This document shows positions 37,422 to 47,947 of a DNA stretch of 64,000 nucleotides, one piece after another. Every line of letters starts with the position of its first letter. Positions within the stretch are counted from its first letter, which is position 1. The notes under the pieces are model-generated. The model was given only the letters and a program-made list of their open reading frames with translations. It ran no database searches and was not told the origin of the DNA. A program made the translations under genes and the position numbers. The stretch comes from Pseudocercospora fijiensis CIRAD86 (Eukaryota; Ascomycota; Dothideomycetes; Mycosphaerellales; Mycosphaerellaceae), in assembly GCF_000340215.1 (NCBI RefSeq), contig NW_006921532.1, positions 1,777,337 to 1,841,336 on the forward strand, written 5' to 3'.

Positions 37422-37426
37422 CTTAA

Positions 37427-38341
37427 GGATATAACTACGACTTCTTAGGAGGGTCTTACTCGATAACGTCGCCTTCGGGAGGAAGCTAAGTAGTATTTTA
37501 ATAACTATAATACTATTAATTAGGAACCTCTAAAGGTTAGCGATATAGTCCTTCTATACCGGTCCGAACTAGAGTATAGTTACTCCTATAAGCTAGCCTT
37601 TAAGTAGAAGGGTCCTTATAGAGTAAAGGAGGTCCTTTACTCGGGTTCCGTATACCTTCTTTAGGAGCTAGATAGTACTACCTTAAAGCACTCTTACCCT
37701 CGGGCTAATCTAAAGAAGATCGTTAAGCTACGCGAACCTGCCCGCTCTTCGCCGACCGAGGAGGAAGTTAGTGCCTCTATAGACCCTCTACCGTCCTTAG
37801 ATACCTATCGGGAGGAGGATCCTACCGCTATTATAGATCCTATTCTACCTAAGAACTATACCTATCCCTAGATTCGTCTTAGTAAGCTATTAGGAATAAC
37901 TTAAGAACAGAGGGAGGGTTATTTACGAATTAACTATATATAGAGCGTTTCCGATATTGATTCCGATTCTAATAGTAAACTAGACTTCTAGCTATCTAAC
38001 TCTAACTCCGAGGAACCTAACTAGTCTAGCGACGAAGACCGCCTAGAATTATAGCTAGATCCTAAGACTAAATAATTGCTTGCTCTTCCTTGCCTCTACC
38101 TGCCTCTACTACGTTACTTCCTTACTCTTATCGATCGTTCTCCGCGCTATTAATACAGTACCGCCCTATACCTTTAGTCCTTACCTATTGTCTATTCCTA
38201 CTAATGTTTATGCTCTCGTTTGTTGCTTTTAGTTTATCCTATTATTATCTTTTACTTTTGCCTTTACCTTCGATTAATGTTGCTATAACTTTATTCCTTC
38301 GCTCTTGTTTCCTTAGATAGAACTATACGAGGCGTGTTTTC
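37427..38341 (+). pseudogene. Element 2 pol, 3' part (integrase C-terminus)
   Basis: Frame 3 continues the integrase broken at 17255: KDITTTS, then EPLKVSDIVLLYRSELEYSYSYKLAFK and KGPYRVKEVLYSG, a standard gypsy integrase C-terminus. No chromodomain is evident here, unlike elements 3 and 4. The last 300 bp are low in recognisable content and may be non-coding. Confidence 0.7.
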
Positions 38342-38368
38342 CTAATAATACCCCGGGGGTAGTATTAG
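38342..38368. repeat. 27-nt near-palindrome, copy 4 (after pol)
   Basis: CTAATAATACCCC, one base, GGGGTAGTATTAG (12 of 13 pairs). It follows the pol region of element 2. Confidence 0.75.
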
Positions 38369-38773
38369 GAAGATAGCCGAACCTAACCTCTCTATCCTTC
38401 TAGGACTACTTCCCTCTAGATTCCTAGTCTCTAGCAACCGCCCTTAGGTAGCAACGATAACAAGATACTCCGCTAGAGAAGATTGTTCCTACCCTAATTA
38501 GTATTAGTTACGTAGGATACTAAGAAAGGGAGGATCCCTCGCCCTTCCTAGCTCTTAGATAGACGTAGCAACCTAGGCCTATAGCCTCTAAGAATAGGGA
38601 CCTTAGGCCGCTAAGCTTAGTGTCTAGAAGAAAGAAGAACGCACGGGCTACGTTTATATGCCTACTGCTATAAAAGGTAATGCTGCATCTACAATAATAG
38701 TGCTGTAGGCTAATACAAGCTACGCTAGGCCTAGGCGATTTGCTCCTAGTTGCCGAGTATCTTTAGAGAAAAG

Positions 38774-38800
38774 CTAATACTACTCTAAGGGTATTATTAG
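38774..38800. repeat. 27-nt near-palindrome, copy 5 (before the accessory ORF)
   Basis: CTAATACTACTCT, one base, AGGGTATTATTAG (11 of 13 pairs). It lies between pol and the accessory ORF of element 2. Confidence 0.7.
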
Positions 38801-39149
38801 TCCCGCTAGCCTTACTACTATAGATTACTACTAGGTACTCAAACTAACTAGTTACATTTCGAGTGCGCGGGAATCTGCGAAAGCTAGAGGTTAATAAAGG
38901 CGCGTAGTCGCTACTAGCAATTAGCTAGATCGATTATTAAACTTTAGCCGCCCTACTAATAAAAGAGTCTCGTATATAGCTTCACTTTTTAGGGTCTATA
39001 TGTAATCGTTATCCGTTTGCTTTACCGGAATATACGGACTACGCTACCTTCGTACCCTATTTAAGGCGAGCCTTCTAAGCCCTTTCTTCTACTCGAATAC
39101 TAACTAACTTACTACCGCCTACCCCCCCCTCTTCTATCTAAATCCTTTA

Positions 39150-41958
39150 ATTATTATTAACAAGCTACGAACGTTTTTGCAAGCTCGTTACTAACTCCTT
39201 TCCGCTCCGGTCGACTAAGATATCTTCTAGCGCCCTAAATCCGCTAGGCGCTAGTAGTAGTAGCAACCTACGAGCCCTAAACCTAGGCGTACTAGTCCCG
39301 ATCGAAGCCCTATCTAATAGCGCCTTAGCTGCTACAACTAGCCTCGAGTACTACTTCTAGATCGTTACCGCCTTTAAAGATCCCTAAGAGAAGATCTAGA
39401 ACGCTCGTACCCTACTACGCGTTATTAATAGGAATATTAAGAAGGCTACTATCTTAGTTGCGTACGGTATAAACAACTTGCGTTAGTCTATCGGTAAGCG
39501 TATCTTTAAGCGCGAGGTTCTTAACGATATAGATATTAAACAAGCCTTTCCTATCGTCTATAGCCTCGAGACTACCGGCACCTAGATTCGTTTACGCTTT
39601 AAGACCCTCGACTAGGCCTTCGAATATTAGGGAGGACTAAGTAGTCTTCCTAAGAGCCTTATTAACTTCGCCTACGGTAGATAAGAGCGTATAAAGCAGG
39701 TCTCTTCGTTCGTTAATAAGTACAAGGTCCGTTATTAAGGCGCCGAGTACCTTTCCTATACTATAATCTATCGTATATCTACTACTAGTAAGAAGGTAGG
39801 CAAGCAGTTACTTAACTTGTCCTTTGCGCTTAACGACTTTACGATATCCTACTAGAAGCGGCACTACGATGCAATTGTCTAGGTCGATCTTAACGTATAG
39901 ATAACTAAGGATCTACTAAAAGAGAAGGGCTATCGCATTAATAGTATAGGCTTTATTATTAAAGGTTAAGAGGCTCCTATCGTTAATGTCCTTAAACGTA
40001 AGGCTCTTCGCCTAGAAATAGAGGCCGATACGGCTACTAGTCTCGCGCTCGCTGCGGAGATATAGGCTTAAGACCGTCGCTCGATCCGTAACCGTAAGGT
40101 CCTTTAGGAAGTTAAGAACGAGCGCGCTAAGGCCGAAGTAGCGCGCAAGAAGGCATTATATACTCGCTAGGCCCTCTGTAAGGCTACTAAGAAGTATAGC
40201 GCCCCTTCTAGTACTAACTATAGTACTAACTATAGTAACTCGGATATTAATATACTAGATATACTACTAGAAGATGTCTCCTCCGAAGGCTCCTTTAGCG
40301 AGCGTAGAGATAGAGGGCTCTCGCCGATCCTATTAACTAAGAACATCTATAGTTCTTATAAGGGCGACTCTATTACGTACCTTATTACTAAGATCGATAT
40401 AGTTCCTAAAGCCGCAATAGGCGAGGCTCCTACTGCCCTCTCTATCTATTAATAGCTCGACGACCTTAGTAAGCTAGGAGAAGAGCCGTTTTCTATATAT
40501 GCTAACTATATTAAGAAGGCCGCTAAGGTCTGTAGTCTCTATGCTAGTACTAAGGCGAGTGTCCTCGTCGGTCGCCTATTAAAGATTAGTCGCGAGGTTC
40601 CTAATTAAGACGCCTTCGCTGCCCTTAAGGATAATTAGGCCTATGCTAACTAGTTTCCTAGACGCCCTGTTGCCGCCCCGATATCTCTAGGACTCTACGC
40701 GTTCAACCCTACTAGTACTATTACTCGCGCCCTTACGGTAACAGATCGCTAGAGCAAGTTTGTTACCGGCATCCTTAGCTAAGGCACCTCCTTCGACCGC
40801 TTTCGCTAGACTAGTAATGCTATCTTCCCTTAAGTCTTTAGTTAGTTGTAAGAGCCTCGTAGAGTATATCTTCCTTTCCTTATCGACCTAATATAGGAGG
40901 AGTTTAAAATATACCTTTAGTATATACGTACGATGCCTAAGTCTAAGCAAGAAGGCCGTAATGCCCTTTAAACTTATAGTATAAGTAACTAAATCGTCCG
41001 CTAGTACCCTGCCCTATAGCTCTTAGCTGTCGCCCTTCGACCTAATTACGTATACGAGCTTATCTCCGTCCCTAAGCCTACTAAGTTCTTTAAGGTTAGC
41101 GGTACTTACGAAAACTGTCCTTCTAAGGAGTCTGCTCGTCTTAGACAAGATATAGTTAAGCTCGTAGCTAGCGAGGGTGCTAGTTACCTACGCATTAAGG
41201 TCTGCCTTATATCTAAGGATAAGACTAGCTACTCTACTATTATCGAAGGCATATATTAGCCCGAGGTCTTTGCGAACTAGGTTAAGAAGCTTAAGGCTCG
41301 TAGCCTAGTTCTACTAAGCAAGATCGGCAAGCTTACTAATAAGCACCTTACCGACGACGACCTCGACTATATATTCGATAGTTAGCCTAATAGTAAGGGG
41401 CGCAAAGCGGAGTAGATCCTTAACCCTCTAAAGGAGTGCGAGGTCTCTATTTAGATACTATACCTACTATATAGTAATCTAAAGACTAAGAGTAACCGTA
41501 TGTTAATTAACCTAGGCTACTCTCGCGTTATTAACGGTACTAAGGTTAAGGGCTATAAGAACTTAATAGTCTCTTAGATTACTAAAGCGCACCGTAATCT
41601 AACCGCCCTCCTAGCCTCTAACTCCTTCGTACTATTCGCTTTCCCTACGGCTATCTTAGTCGAAGGCCTCGGCTATATCTCCGACGCTCTAGTTAGTAGG
41701 ATTCCTTAGTTAAGTTACGTTGTTTAGAACGAAGTTAAACAGATCCTCTAGCTTAATAACGAAGGACTTAAGGAATATCTATACGATTAGGAGAAAGCTG
41801 CGACGGAAAAGGCTGCTAACCTCCTCGTTAATTAAGCTTTCTACGAGGGATAGTACTTCGGTGCTAATAGCTTTAACGTATACGGAGGAGATTTCGAGAA
41901 CCGACTAGCAGATAAGGTTATTGCTAGTAAGGATTACGGCGCGTTAAAGCAATAGTAA
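39150..41958 (+). pseudogene. Element 2 accessory ORF (about 930 codons, unrecognised)
   Basis: Frame 1 stays coding-like for 2.8 kb with only TAG/TAA interruptions, in the position between pol and the 3' LTR where some LTR elements carry an env gene. Readable parts include TLLRVINRNIKKATILVAYG, KALRLEIEADTATSLALAAE, a basic coiled-coil-like stretch (VKNERAKAEVARKKAL) and LGYSRVINGTKVKGYKNLIV near 41.5 kb. It ends with two stops after GALKQ at about 41.95 kb. No RT, protease, signal peptide or membrane segment is visible. Candidates are an env-like, gag-like or captured host gene, and I cannot choose. Confidence 0.6.
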
Positions 41959-42011
41959 GTCTGTATAGTGTTGCTTAGGAAGTTGTTTTTGTATAATTAT
42001 AGCATCTAGGA

Positions 42012-42038
42012 TTAATGCTACCTCGAGGGTATTATTAC
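42012..42038. repeat. 27-nt near-palindrome, copy 6 (after the accessory ORF, degraded)
   Basis: TTAATGCTACCTC, one base, AGGGTATTATTAC. Same length and centre as the others but only about 8 of 13 pairs. In frame 1 the triplet at motif positions 2-4 is TAA. Confidence 0.5.
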
Positions 42039-42145
42039 GGAGTTCTAAGAATGGCCTTAGCTAAGAGCGCTAAGGATGCATACATGTTTGTTTTAAGCGC
42101 GCATAATGTGAAACGTGTCTAGTTAGATACGAAGAAAGGGAGGGA

Positions 42146-42424
42146 TATTAGCTAGTAACCGGCCCTATACCTATAGGCTAGTTTTGAGCCTATATAAGAG
42201 GCCTCCTTCTGCATTGTAGATAGAGCATTAACCTCGTATAGTACATTGTTTATATTACACTTCTATAATGCCTATATTGCAGGGCTCTAGTTATTAGCCT
42301 AAGCGATAGTCTCGTTATCCTATCTTGCTAAACATAGCTGCCTATATTGCTATAGGTTATGTTACCCTCGGTAGCCTATACTATTGCTATAAGTAGTAGT
42401 AGTAGTGTTAGTTTCCGTCCTTTA
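42146..42424 (+). repeat. Element 2 right LTR (279 bp)
   Basis: Preceded directly by the polypurine tract AAGAAAGGGAGGGA and followed by the GTAT duplication. Confidence 0.85.
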
Positions 42425-42428
42425 GTAT

Positions 42429-44511
42429 ACTAGCTTACTTAAGTTAGGGGCTATAGTAGCTATTAAGGAACATCGTATATACGTCCGTATACAAACTAGC
42501 TATTCGATCCTAATCTACCGCCTCGATAGAGGGGGTAAATACGGCGGAAATTAGCTATTAAATTAGGCTCGAGACGAGGGCATTATACTATAAGTTACTA
42601 CACCTCATTTATTAACTTAGAATAGCCTTACTAAGGTTAGCAATTATATCGTATATACGACTGCGAGAAAGATAATACTGCAGGCTAACCTTCTAAAGTC
42701 TCTATAGCTATATGCTATTACCTCCGCTATATAGGTCCTTAATATTATACCTAGAACCCTAGAAGGTCTTAGCCCCTATACTATTATAGCTAGGGAGCTT
42801 AATTAGTCTCGAAAGCAGCTACGCCTTTAGCACCTTCGAGCCTATAGCTATACTGCTATTGTCTACGACTATAGTATAGCTCGTAGCAAGAAGTTTAACG
42901 CTCGTAGAAAGCTTAGTAAGCTAGTCGGCTATGCTAAGGACTTAGTAGACTTAGGAAAATATATAATTTACCTTCCTAACTAGTATAAGGTTATTCTATC
43001 GAAGGATGTCTAGTTTATTAAATTAGGGGATAATAAGTTGTTGCTTCTAGATAGCATAAAGCTATATACTAACACTAACGACTTGTCTAAGAACGAGTTT
43101 GTTACCCTTAAGTCTATTATGCCGGCTTTGTTCAATTCTATAAGCAACGAGGCTCCGTCGCCTGCCGAGGCTACTAGTATAGTCTAGCGGCTTCTAGCTT
43201 AGCAAGAAGAACAGCCTATATAAGGACCTATATAGGAAATAGCCGATAAGGTCGCTAATCCGTTGCTAATCGATAACGACCTTCTAGACGTTTAACTAGT
43301 TTAACTACTAGCTTTAAGTAATAAAGATAGCTTTTAGTCTGCCGAGGAAGAGCTAGTATATAATCTAAACGCTAAGAAGGGCGAGCTAGGCTAGTTGCCT
43401 AAGTTTAAGCGACTAGCTAAAGCTGTTAGTAATCGCTCTACGCGCAAGATACGGAGCAACAAGTCGGCTCGTAACCTATTGCGTAGCTATCTAGCTAATT
43501 ATAGTATTAAGCGGTTAACTCGACGTATAATAGCTAATATGCCGATAGCCTATATTAAGGGTTTTATAGCTTCCTATTACATTGCTAAACAGTCTAATAG
43601 AGACACTATTCCTATTCCGAAGAGCTATAAGGAGGCGACTTAGTTACTATATTAGCTATAATAGAAGGAAGCCTATAAGGCTAAATACAAGTTACTAATC
43701 GACAACTATACGTAGGTACACGTTTCTCGACTAGAAGTGCCTAAAAGTCGCAAGGTTATCCGTAGCCGATAGGTCTTTACTATTAAGCGAGACGCTAATA
43801 GCAATATAAGCTGTTTTAAGGCGCGCTAGGTCGTCCGTAGCTTTATATAGGTCGAAGGATAGGATTATAATAAGGCCTATACGGCTGTTGCTAAGCCTTA
43901 TACGCTTCGAGCCCTATTTAGACTAATTGCTTATTACGACCTAGAGGCTAAGCAATACGATATTCTAACAGCCTTCCTTAATGCCCTAATTAGCGATAAA
44001 TATAAGATCTACGTTAAATAGCTGTGCGGCTTTAAAGAGCGTAGTAGCAAGGGCATAGTTTGCCTATTACTAAAGGCACTATATAGTCTAAAGCAGTTAC
44101 TAATGCTGTAGTATAAAGAACTTCGGAAGTACTTAAAGAGCCTAAACTTTGTACTAATAATAACTAACGTCTATATATTTAAGCACGTTAGCGGCTCGAT
44201 TATTGTTATCTACGTCGATAATACAATTATTATCGCCTATAGCCTATTAGCACTAGAAGCTATTGCTTAGTTACTAAAGGAGCGCTTTAATATACGAGAA
44301 CTAGGCGACCTTTACTACTATCTCGGTATACGTATTATCCGCGACCGTAATAAGCGCACTATCTACGTCGTTTAGGACGCCTACTTAAATAGGCTCTACG
44401 AGAAGTATAGTATACGTAGCCGTATCGGACTAGCTACTCTAATAGCGCCTCGTTACGTTAAGACATCTATTTAACGCGTACCTAAAGGCTATACAGCTAG
44501 TGCCGCCTTTA
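42429..44511 (+). pseudogene. Element 1 copia pol, 3' part (integrase end, RT)
   Basis: Continues the integrase in frame from 10011: TSLLKLGAIVAIKEH, then RLDRGGKYGGN (the usual S/G-D-N-G-G-E-Y region). RT follows with ARVVR-type sequence, AYYDLEAKQYDILTAFLNA and a catalytic box now reading YVDN (44211-44222) instead of YVDD. GDLYYYLGIRIIRDRNKRTIY precedes the end. RNase H is absent. Confidence 0.75.
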
Positions 44512-44621
44512 TGTGTCTAGGTGTTAGGGTCTATTACGTGCCTAATGCCTAAGGCTACAACTGCCGCACTTTATCTTTAGACTTTCCGTAGATAGTCCTT
44601 CTTCTAAATACATTAGTTACA
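44512..44621 (+). repeat. Element 1 right LTR (110 bp)
   Basis: Partner of 7781-7890. It directly abuts the truncated reverse transcriptase. Confidence 0.65.
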
Positions 44622-44730
44622 TTAAGTTAAGATAGAGATTCCCGAGTATACGACGAGGGTGCGAGCTTAGTCTAGAGGTGCCGTCTAGAGGCTAGTAGCA
44701 GTATCCGCGGCTTTAGTAGAGTTACATGCC
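44622..44730. repeat. Short RIP-mutated spacer
   Basis: 109 bp between the copia LTR and the pogo-like element. No identity recognised. It may be the right remainder of the sequence the copia element inserted into. Confidence 0.35.
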
Positions 44731-44797
44731 GCTCGCGAAGCGAGCGGTCTATACCTATTCGTAAACTATCTTCTAAACCTATTACCTATCCGTAAAT
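44731..44797. repeat. Element 5 left inverted repeat (67 bp, RIP-mutated)
   Basis: Begins GCTCGCGAAGCGAGC and continues GGTCTATACCTATTCG. It pairs with the reverse complement of 47948-48014. Confidence 0.85.
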
Positions 44798-44849
44798 TTA
44801 CATATACTGCATTAAATAAATTATTTAATACTATTATAATACTATTAGG

Positions 44850-46900
44850 AAAGCGAAAGTCGAAGAAACGCGTTATACGGCCCTAGCAAAAATCTACTAC
44901 CGAGAATCGTCGTAAAGACGCCCGAGTCGCGATCGAATTAACTAAAATACAAGTATATAAGCGCACCTACTAAGCACTCGTCGACCTAAAGGCATAGTGC
45001 CGCGACAACCGATACGAAGATATATATTCTCGCCTCTACTACCGCTATAATAGCCGTAGTAGCCGTAGTAACTATACCGCTTTATACGCTCGACTTAATC
45101 TATCTTAAAGCTTCGCTCTTCTCGAATACTGCCGTTCTCGAGAACAGATAGACCTAAGCCTTCCTATATTACTAATCCGCGCTACCGCCGAGTTAATTAT
45201 GCGAAGAGGCCTCCTAGATAATAAATAGGCTTTATTTAAGCTATTAAGTAAGATATAGCACAAGAGATAGATATAGAAGAATAGGGTTAAAGAGATTAAG
45301 CGGAAGAATATCGAGGTAGTACGGAAGGAAGTATACGACCCTTAGTTTATCGGTGCTTAGTTTAAGAAGCTATATAGCTTAATATAGACCTATAAGATTA
45401 CTCTCGACAACTGCTAGAATATAGACGAGACTAGCTTCTAGATTAGAATTAGAGGCATAGAATAGGTAGTTATAATAGACCTAAAGCGCCGCTTATAGGC
45501 TACAACTAACACCTATCGGAAGCATATAACTTTAGTAGAAGCCGTTAACGCTTATAGACGATATATTAAGCTAATGCTTCTAGTATAAGGCAAGGTCTTG
45601 CTAGAAGCATAGTTTAACAAATTGCTAGCGCACTATCTAGTTAGAGTAACTAAGTCTAGTTATTTAAACGACGATAGGGCCTTCTACTAGATCTAGCACT
45701 TCGAGAGGCTTACGAAGCCTATAGATAAGACACAATATCGCCTACTTATAATAGACAACTTTAGAAGCTACGACTTCTTCGAGTTTGTCGACTTCGCTCG
45801 TAGACACCGTATTCTAATCTTTACACTGCCGCTATATACCTCTTATTTCCTATAGCCGCTAGATGTAGTCTTATTCTAAGTCTATAAGCATTACTACCGG
45901 AAGGCCGTTATTAAATATATAAGGCTCGGAACAGGCGAATTTAGCGTCGCTTAGTTTATAGACGCTATCGATAGTATCCGGCGGAAGACCTTTAAGAATA
46001 GCAATATTCGGTTAGCCTTTAGGAAGACCGGTATTGCCCCTATTAACGTATAGCGAGCCCTCGACTTTCTCCGTAACGAGTACGGCACGTATATAGTCTA
46101 GTACGTAGAGCGTAAGGCGGTAGAGAAAGCAGACCTTCTTATAAGGGATCTTAATAGTATCTATAATAGCGTAGAAACCGGTCGGCTCTTCGAGTTCTCG
46201 CATTTGCTAGAATTGCCGCCTCTAGTCGATACAGACCTATTTAACTCTACGCTTACTATTCGTACTATAAAGCGACAGATTAATGCCCTTAATAAGCGAC
46301 TTACGAGGTATAGACCGCCTTTATCTCTAATATAAGGCCTTCTCGAAGGAGTTACGAGCTTAGTGCTATTCTATACTAACTAGGGCGCTTAGGCGTTATA
46401 TAACCTCTTAGAGATAGAGATTGCTATAGAGGCGAGGAAGGCACGTAAGGCTAATAATAGCAAGCAATAGAAGATAGGCATCGCTTATACGTATAAGGTT
46501 TATACTCGAGTCGCCTATCGAGAGCTTACTACTATTAAGAAGGCTTAGAAGTTAGTAGATAACAAGGCCTATAAGATACGGAAGCAATAGAAGTCCTATT
46601 ATAAGCGATAACGGAAGGAGCTCGGTACGATAATAAGTAGAAGGGCACGTATAGAAGACAGGAAGCGGCCCCTTCTTAAGCGCACTATTTAGTTACTAAC
46701 TAAGCTATTTCTATTACTTCTAATAGGTATTTATAAGACTAGACCGCTCGCTAGTTACTATAAGTAGAGGCCGATTAAGAAGGTATATTAGATTAAGAAG
46801 CGTAAGTAATAGCTAGTTTAATATAAGTTAGTTAGCCGCTATCTTCCTAACGACCTTAAAGACCGAGCGCCGCTAAAGGTCTTTAAACTAGCAAATCTAT
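44850..46900 (+). pseudogene. Element 5 pogo-type DDE transposase, RIP-inactivated
   Basis: The catalytic core is readable despite stops: NIDETSF (first Asp, about 45.42 kb), YRLLIIDNFRSYDFFEFVDF (second Asp, 45748-45774), PLDVVLF and VYKHYYRKAVIKYIRLG, and DAIDSIRRKTF with the third Asp at about 45.97 kb. This is the fungal Fot1/pogo DDE_1 type. The N-terminus should hold a DNA-binding helix-turn-helix (KRKSKKRVIRP region). Coding-like sequence continues past the core to about 47.7 kb. Confidence 0.75.
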
Positions 46901-47947
46901 AGTATAATACTAAGTCTATTAGTAACCCCTTCCCCTATTTTACTACCGCTATACCTTCGAGGCTACTACGTAAAAAGAAGGCGGCTCGATTTATACTAGT
47001 AAAACCGTTGCTATTAGTATAGCGAGTAATGCTAGAAGATAGTTAATAGGCGTAGCTTATAGCGAGCGATAAAGCTATACTAATAGATATACTCGAAGAA
47101 GCTAGTTTCTACGGTTATTGTCGCTATAACTAGTAGCTAGTTAGCCTCCGCTATAAGAACGAGCCTCTTCTACGGCTAGAAGGTAACAAGCGTAGATTAT
47201 CGGATAAAGAAGACCTACTATACGAGGAGCATTATAAGAGCCTGTTTCTATTACGTATACGACCGAAGGATATAGCTAGAATTGCTAAGCAGCAATAGTA
47301 ATAGCGTACGTACGAGGACATTATTAAAGAAGAGTCCGATAGTAACGTTAGTAACCTATTTAATATAACTATAGGCCTTAGTTCTTAGTTATAGCCGTAT
47401 AAGTTAGATAACTAGGAGATAGATTTAGGGTAGGTACTCGATCTATTACTCGCGGAGGATACGGAGCTACTAGAGATACCCGAGGATATAGAATATATAT
47501 AGATACTACCTTATTTAATGCTTCTAAACATATAGTATTATCGCGGTAGAGCCGCTATCTCTCGTATAGGTATAGGAAGTAAGAAGTCCGTATTCGAGTC
47601 CTTTAAAGCCCGCTAAGCCCGAGATACCGGGCTTTACGAAGGTGCATTAAACACTACCTATACTAGCTACTTATATATATATACGATACGAGGTATTAAT
47701 CTACTTACTCTAGGCTTTTATATAATATAAAAATTATATATATACGATGCGTAGTAGTAATATAAATAGTAGGTAAATAGCGGTAGTAGTATTGTGCAAA
47801 GCTAGCAAGAACTCGAATTGCTAGCACTATATAATAACCCTATTACCTTATATAGTAATAGAACGTTCTAGCACTATTGTAATAATATAGAATCGAGCGA
47901 GAGGGCTATTTACTATGTAAAACACCTGTTTTCACCGACTATAGGTC

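Larger units (their letters stand above)
10012..42424 (+). mobile_element. Element 2: large Ty3/gypsy retrotransposon with extra 3' ORF
   Basis: LTRs of 279 bp each (10012-10290, 42146-42424) begin TATTAGCTAG and end CCGTCCTTTA, the RIP form of TG...CA. GTAT flanks both sides (10008-10011 and 42425-42428), so the target duplication is 4 bp. A primer-binding-type sequence TAGAGCCGAAGG follows the left LTR at 10292. A polypurine tract (AAGAAAGGGAGGGA) directly precedes the right LTR. Net length is about 12.2 kb without element 3. Layout: leader, gag-protease (about 11.0-14.16 kb), RT-RNase H-integrase (14.19-17.255 kb and 37.427-38.34 kb), then an unrecognised ORF (39.15-41.96 kb). Copies of a 27-nt near-palindrome lie between these parts. 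It sits inside the copia integrase. Confidence 0.85.
7781..44621 (+). mobile_element. Element 1: Ty1/copia LTR retrotransposon, outermost of the nest
   Basis: Bounded by 110-bp direct repeats (7781-7890 and 44512-44621) starting TGTGTCTAGG and ending TTAGTTACA. After removing element 2 and its target duplication the element is about 4.4 kb. Order: LTR, gag with zinc knuckle, protease, integrase, reverse transcriptase, LTR. The integrase frame is exactly restored on removing element 2: codon TAT ends at 10011, and the frame resumes with ACT at 42429 after the GTAT duplication. The right repeat directly follows the reverse transcriptase, so RNase H is missing and the element is internally truncated, consistent with its short length. 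I see no convincing target-site duplication. It is dead through RIP stops in every ORF. Confidence 0.75.

Noticed and set aside
38090..38320. A hydrophobic 76-codon ORF after element 2 pol as a membrane or env-type protein
   Set aside because: The frame differs from pol, and the Leu/Ser/Tyr bias fits translation of TA- and pyrimidine-rich sequence. No signal or family pattern is visible.
9182..42038. The 27-nt palindromes as LTR starts (TATTAG resembles TGTTGG) with a polypurine tract
   Set aside because: Sequence after each copy differs completely, so no pair behaves as an LTR, and the real LTRs of element 2 were found elsewhere.
10007..42429. A 5-bp target duplication for element 2
   Set aside because: AGTAT on the left and GTATA on the right do not match. 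The exact shared flank is GTAT (4 bp), unless the terminal A of the LTR belongs to the duplication.
43395..43643. Open frames of 60-82 codons inside the transposon block (for example 43395-43643, 15997-16197, 28140-28346) as genes
   Set aside because: They are chance stop-free stretches of the retrotransposon gag/pol or copia ORFs, which continue on both sides with RIP stops.
46012..46203. A minus-strand 63-codon ORF in element 5
   Set aside because: It is the antisense shadow of the pogo transposase C-terminal region.
7200..47900. TAG and TAA appearing where Gln and Trp are expected might suggest a non-standard genetic code
   Set aside because: The flanking genes use the standard code, and the pattern also changes Cys, His and Asp codons in the direction CA/TG to TA. 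Mutation by RIP explains it without code reassignment.
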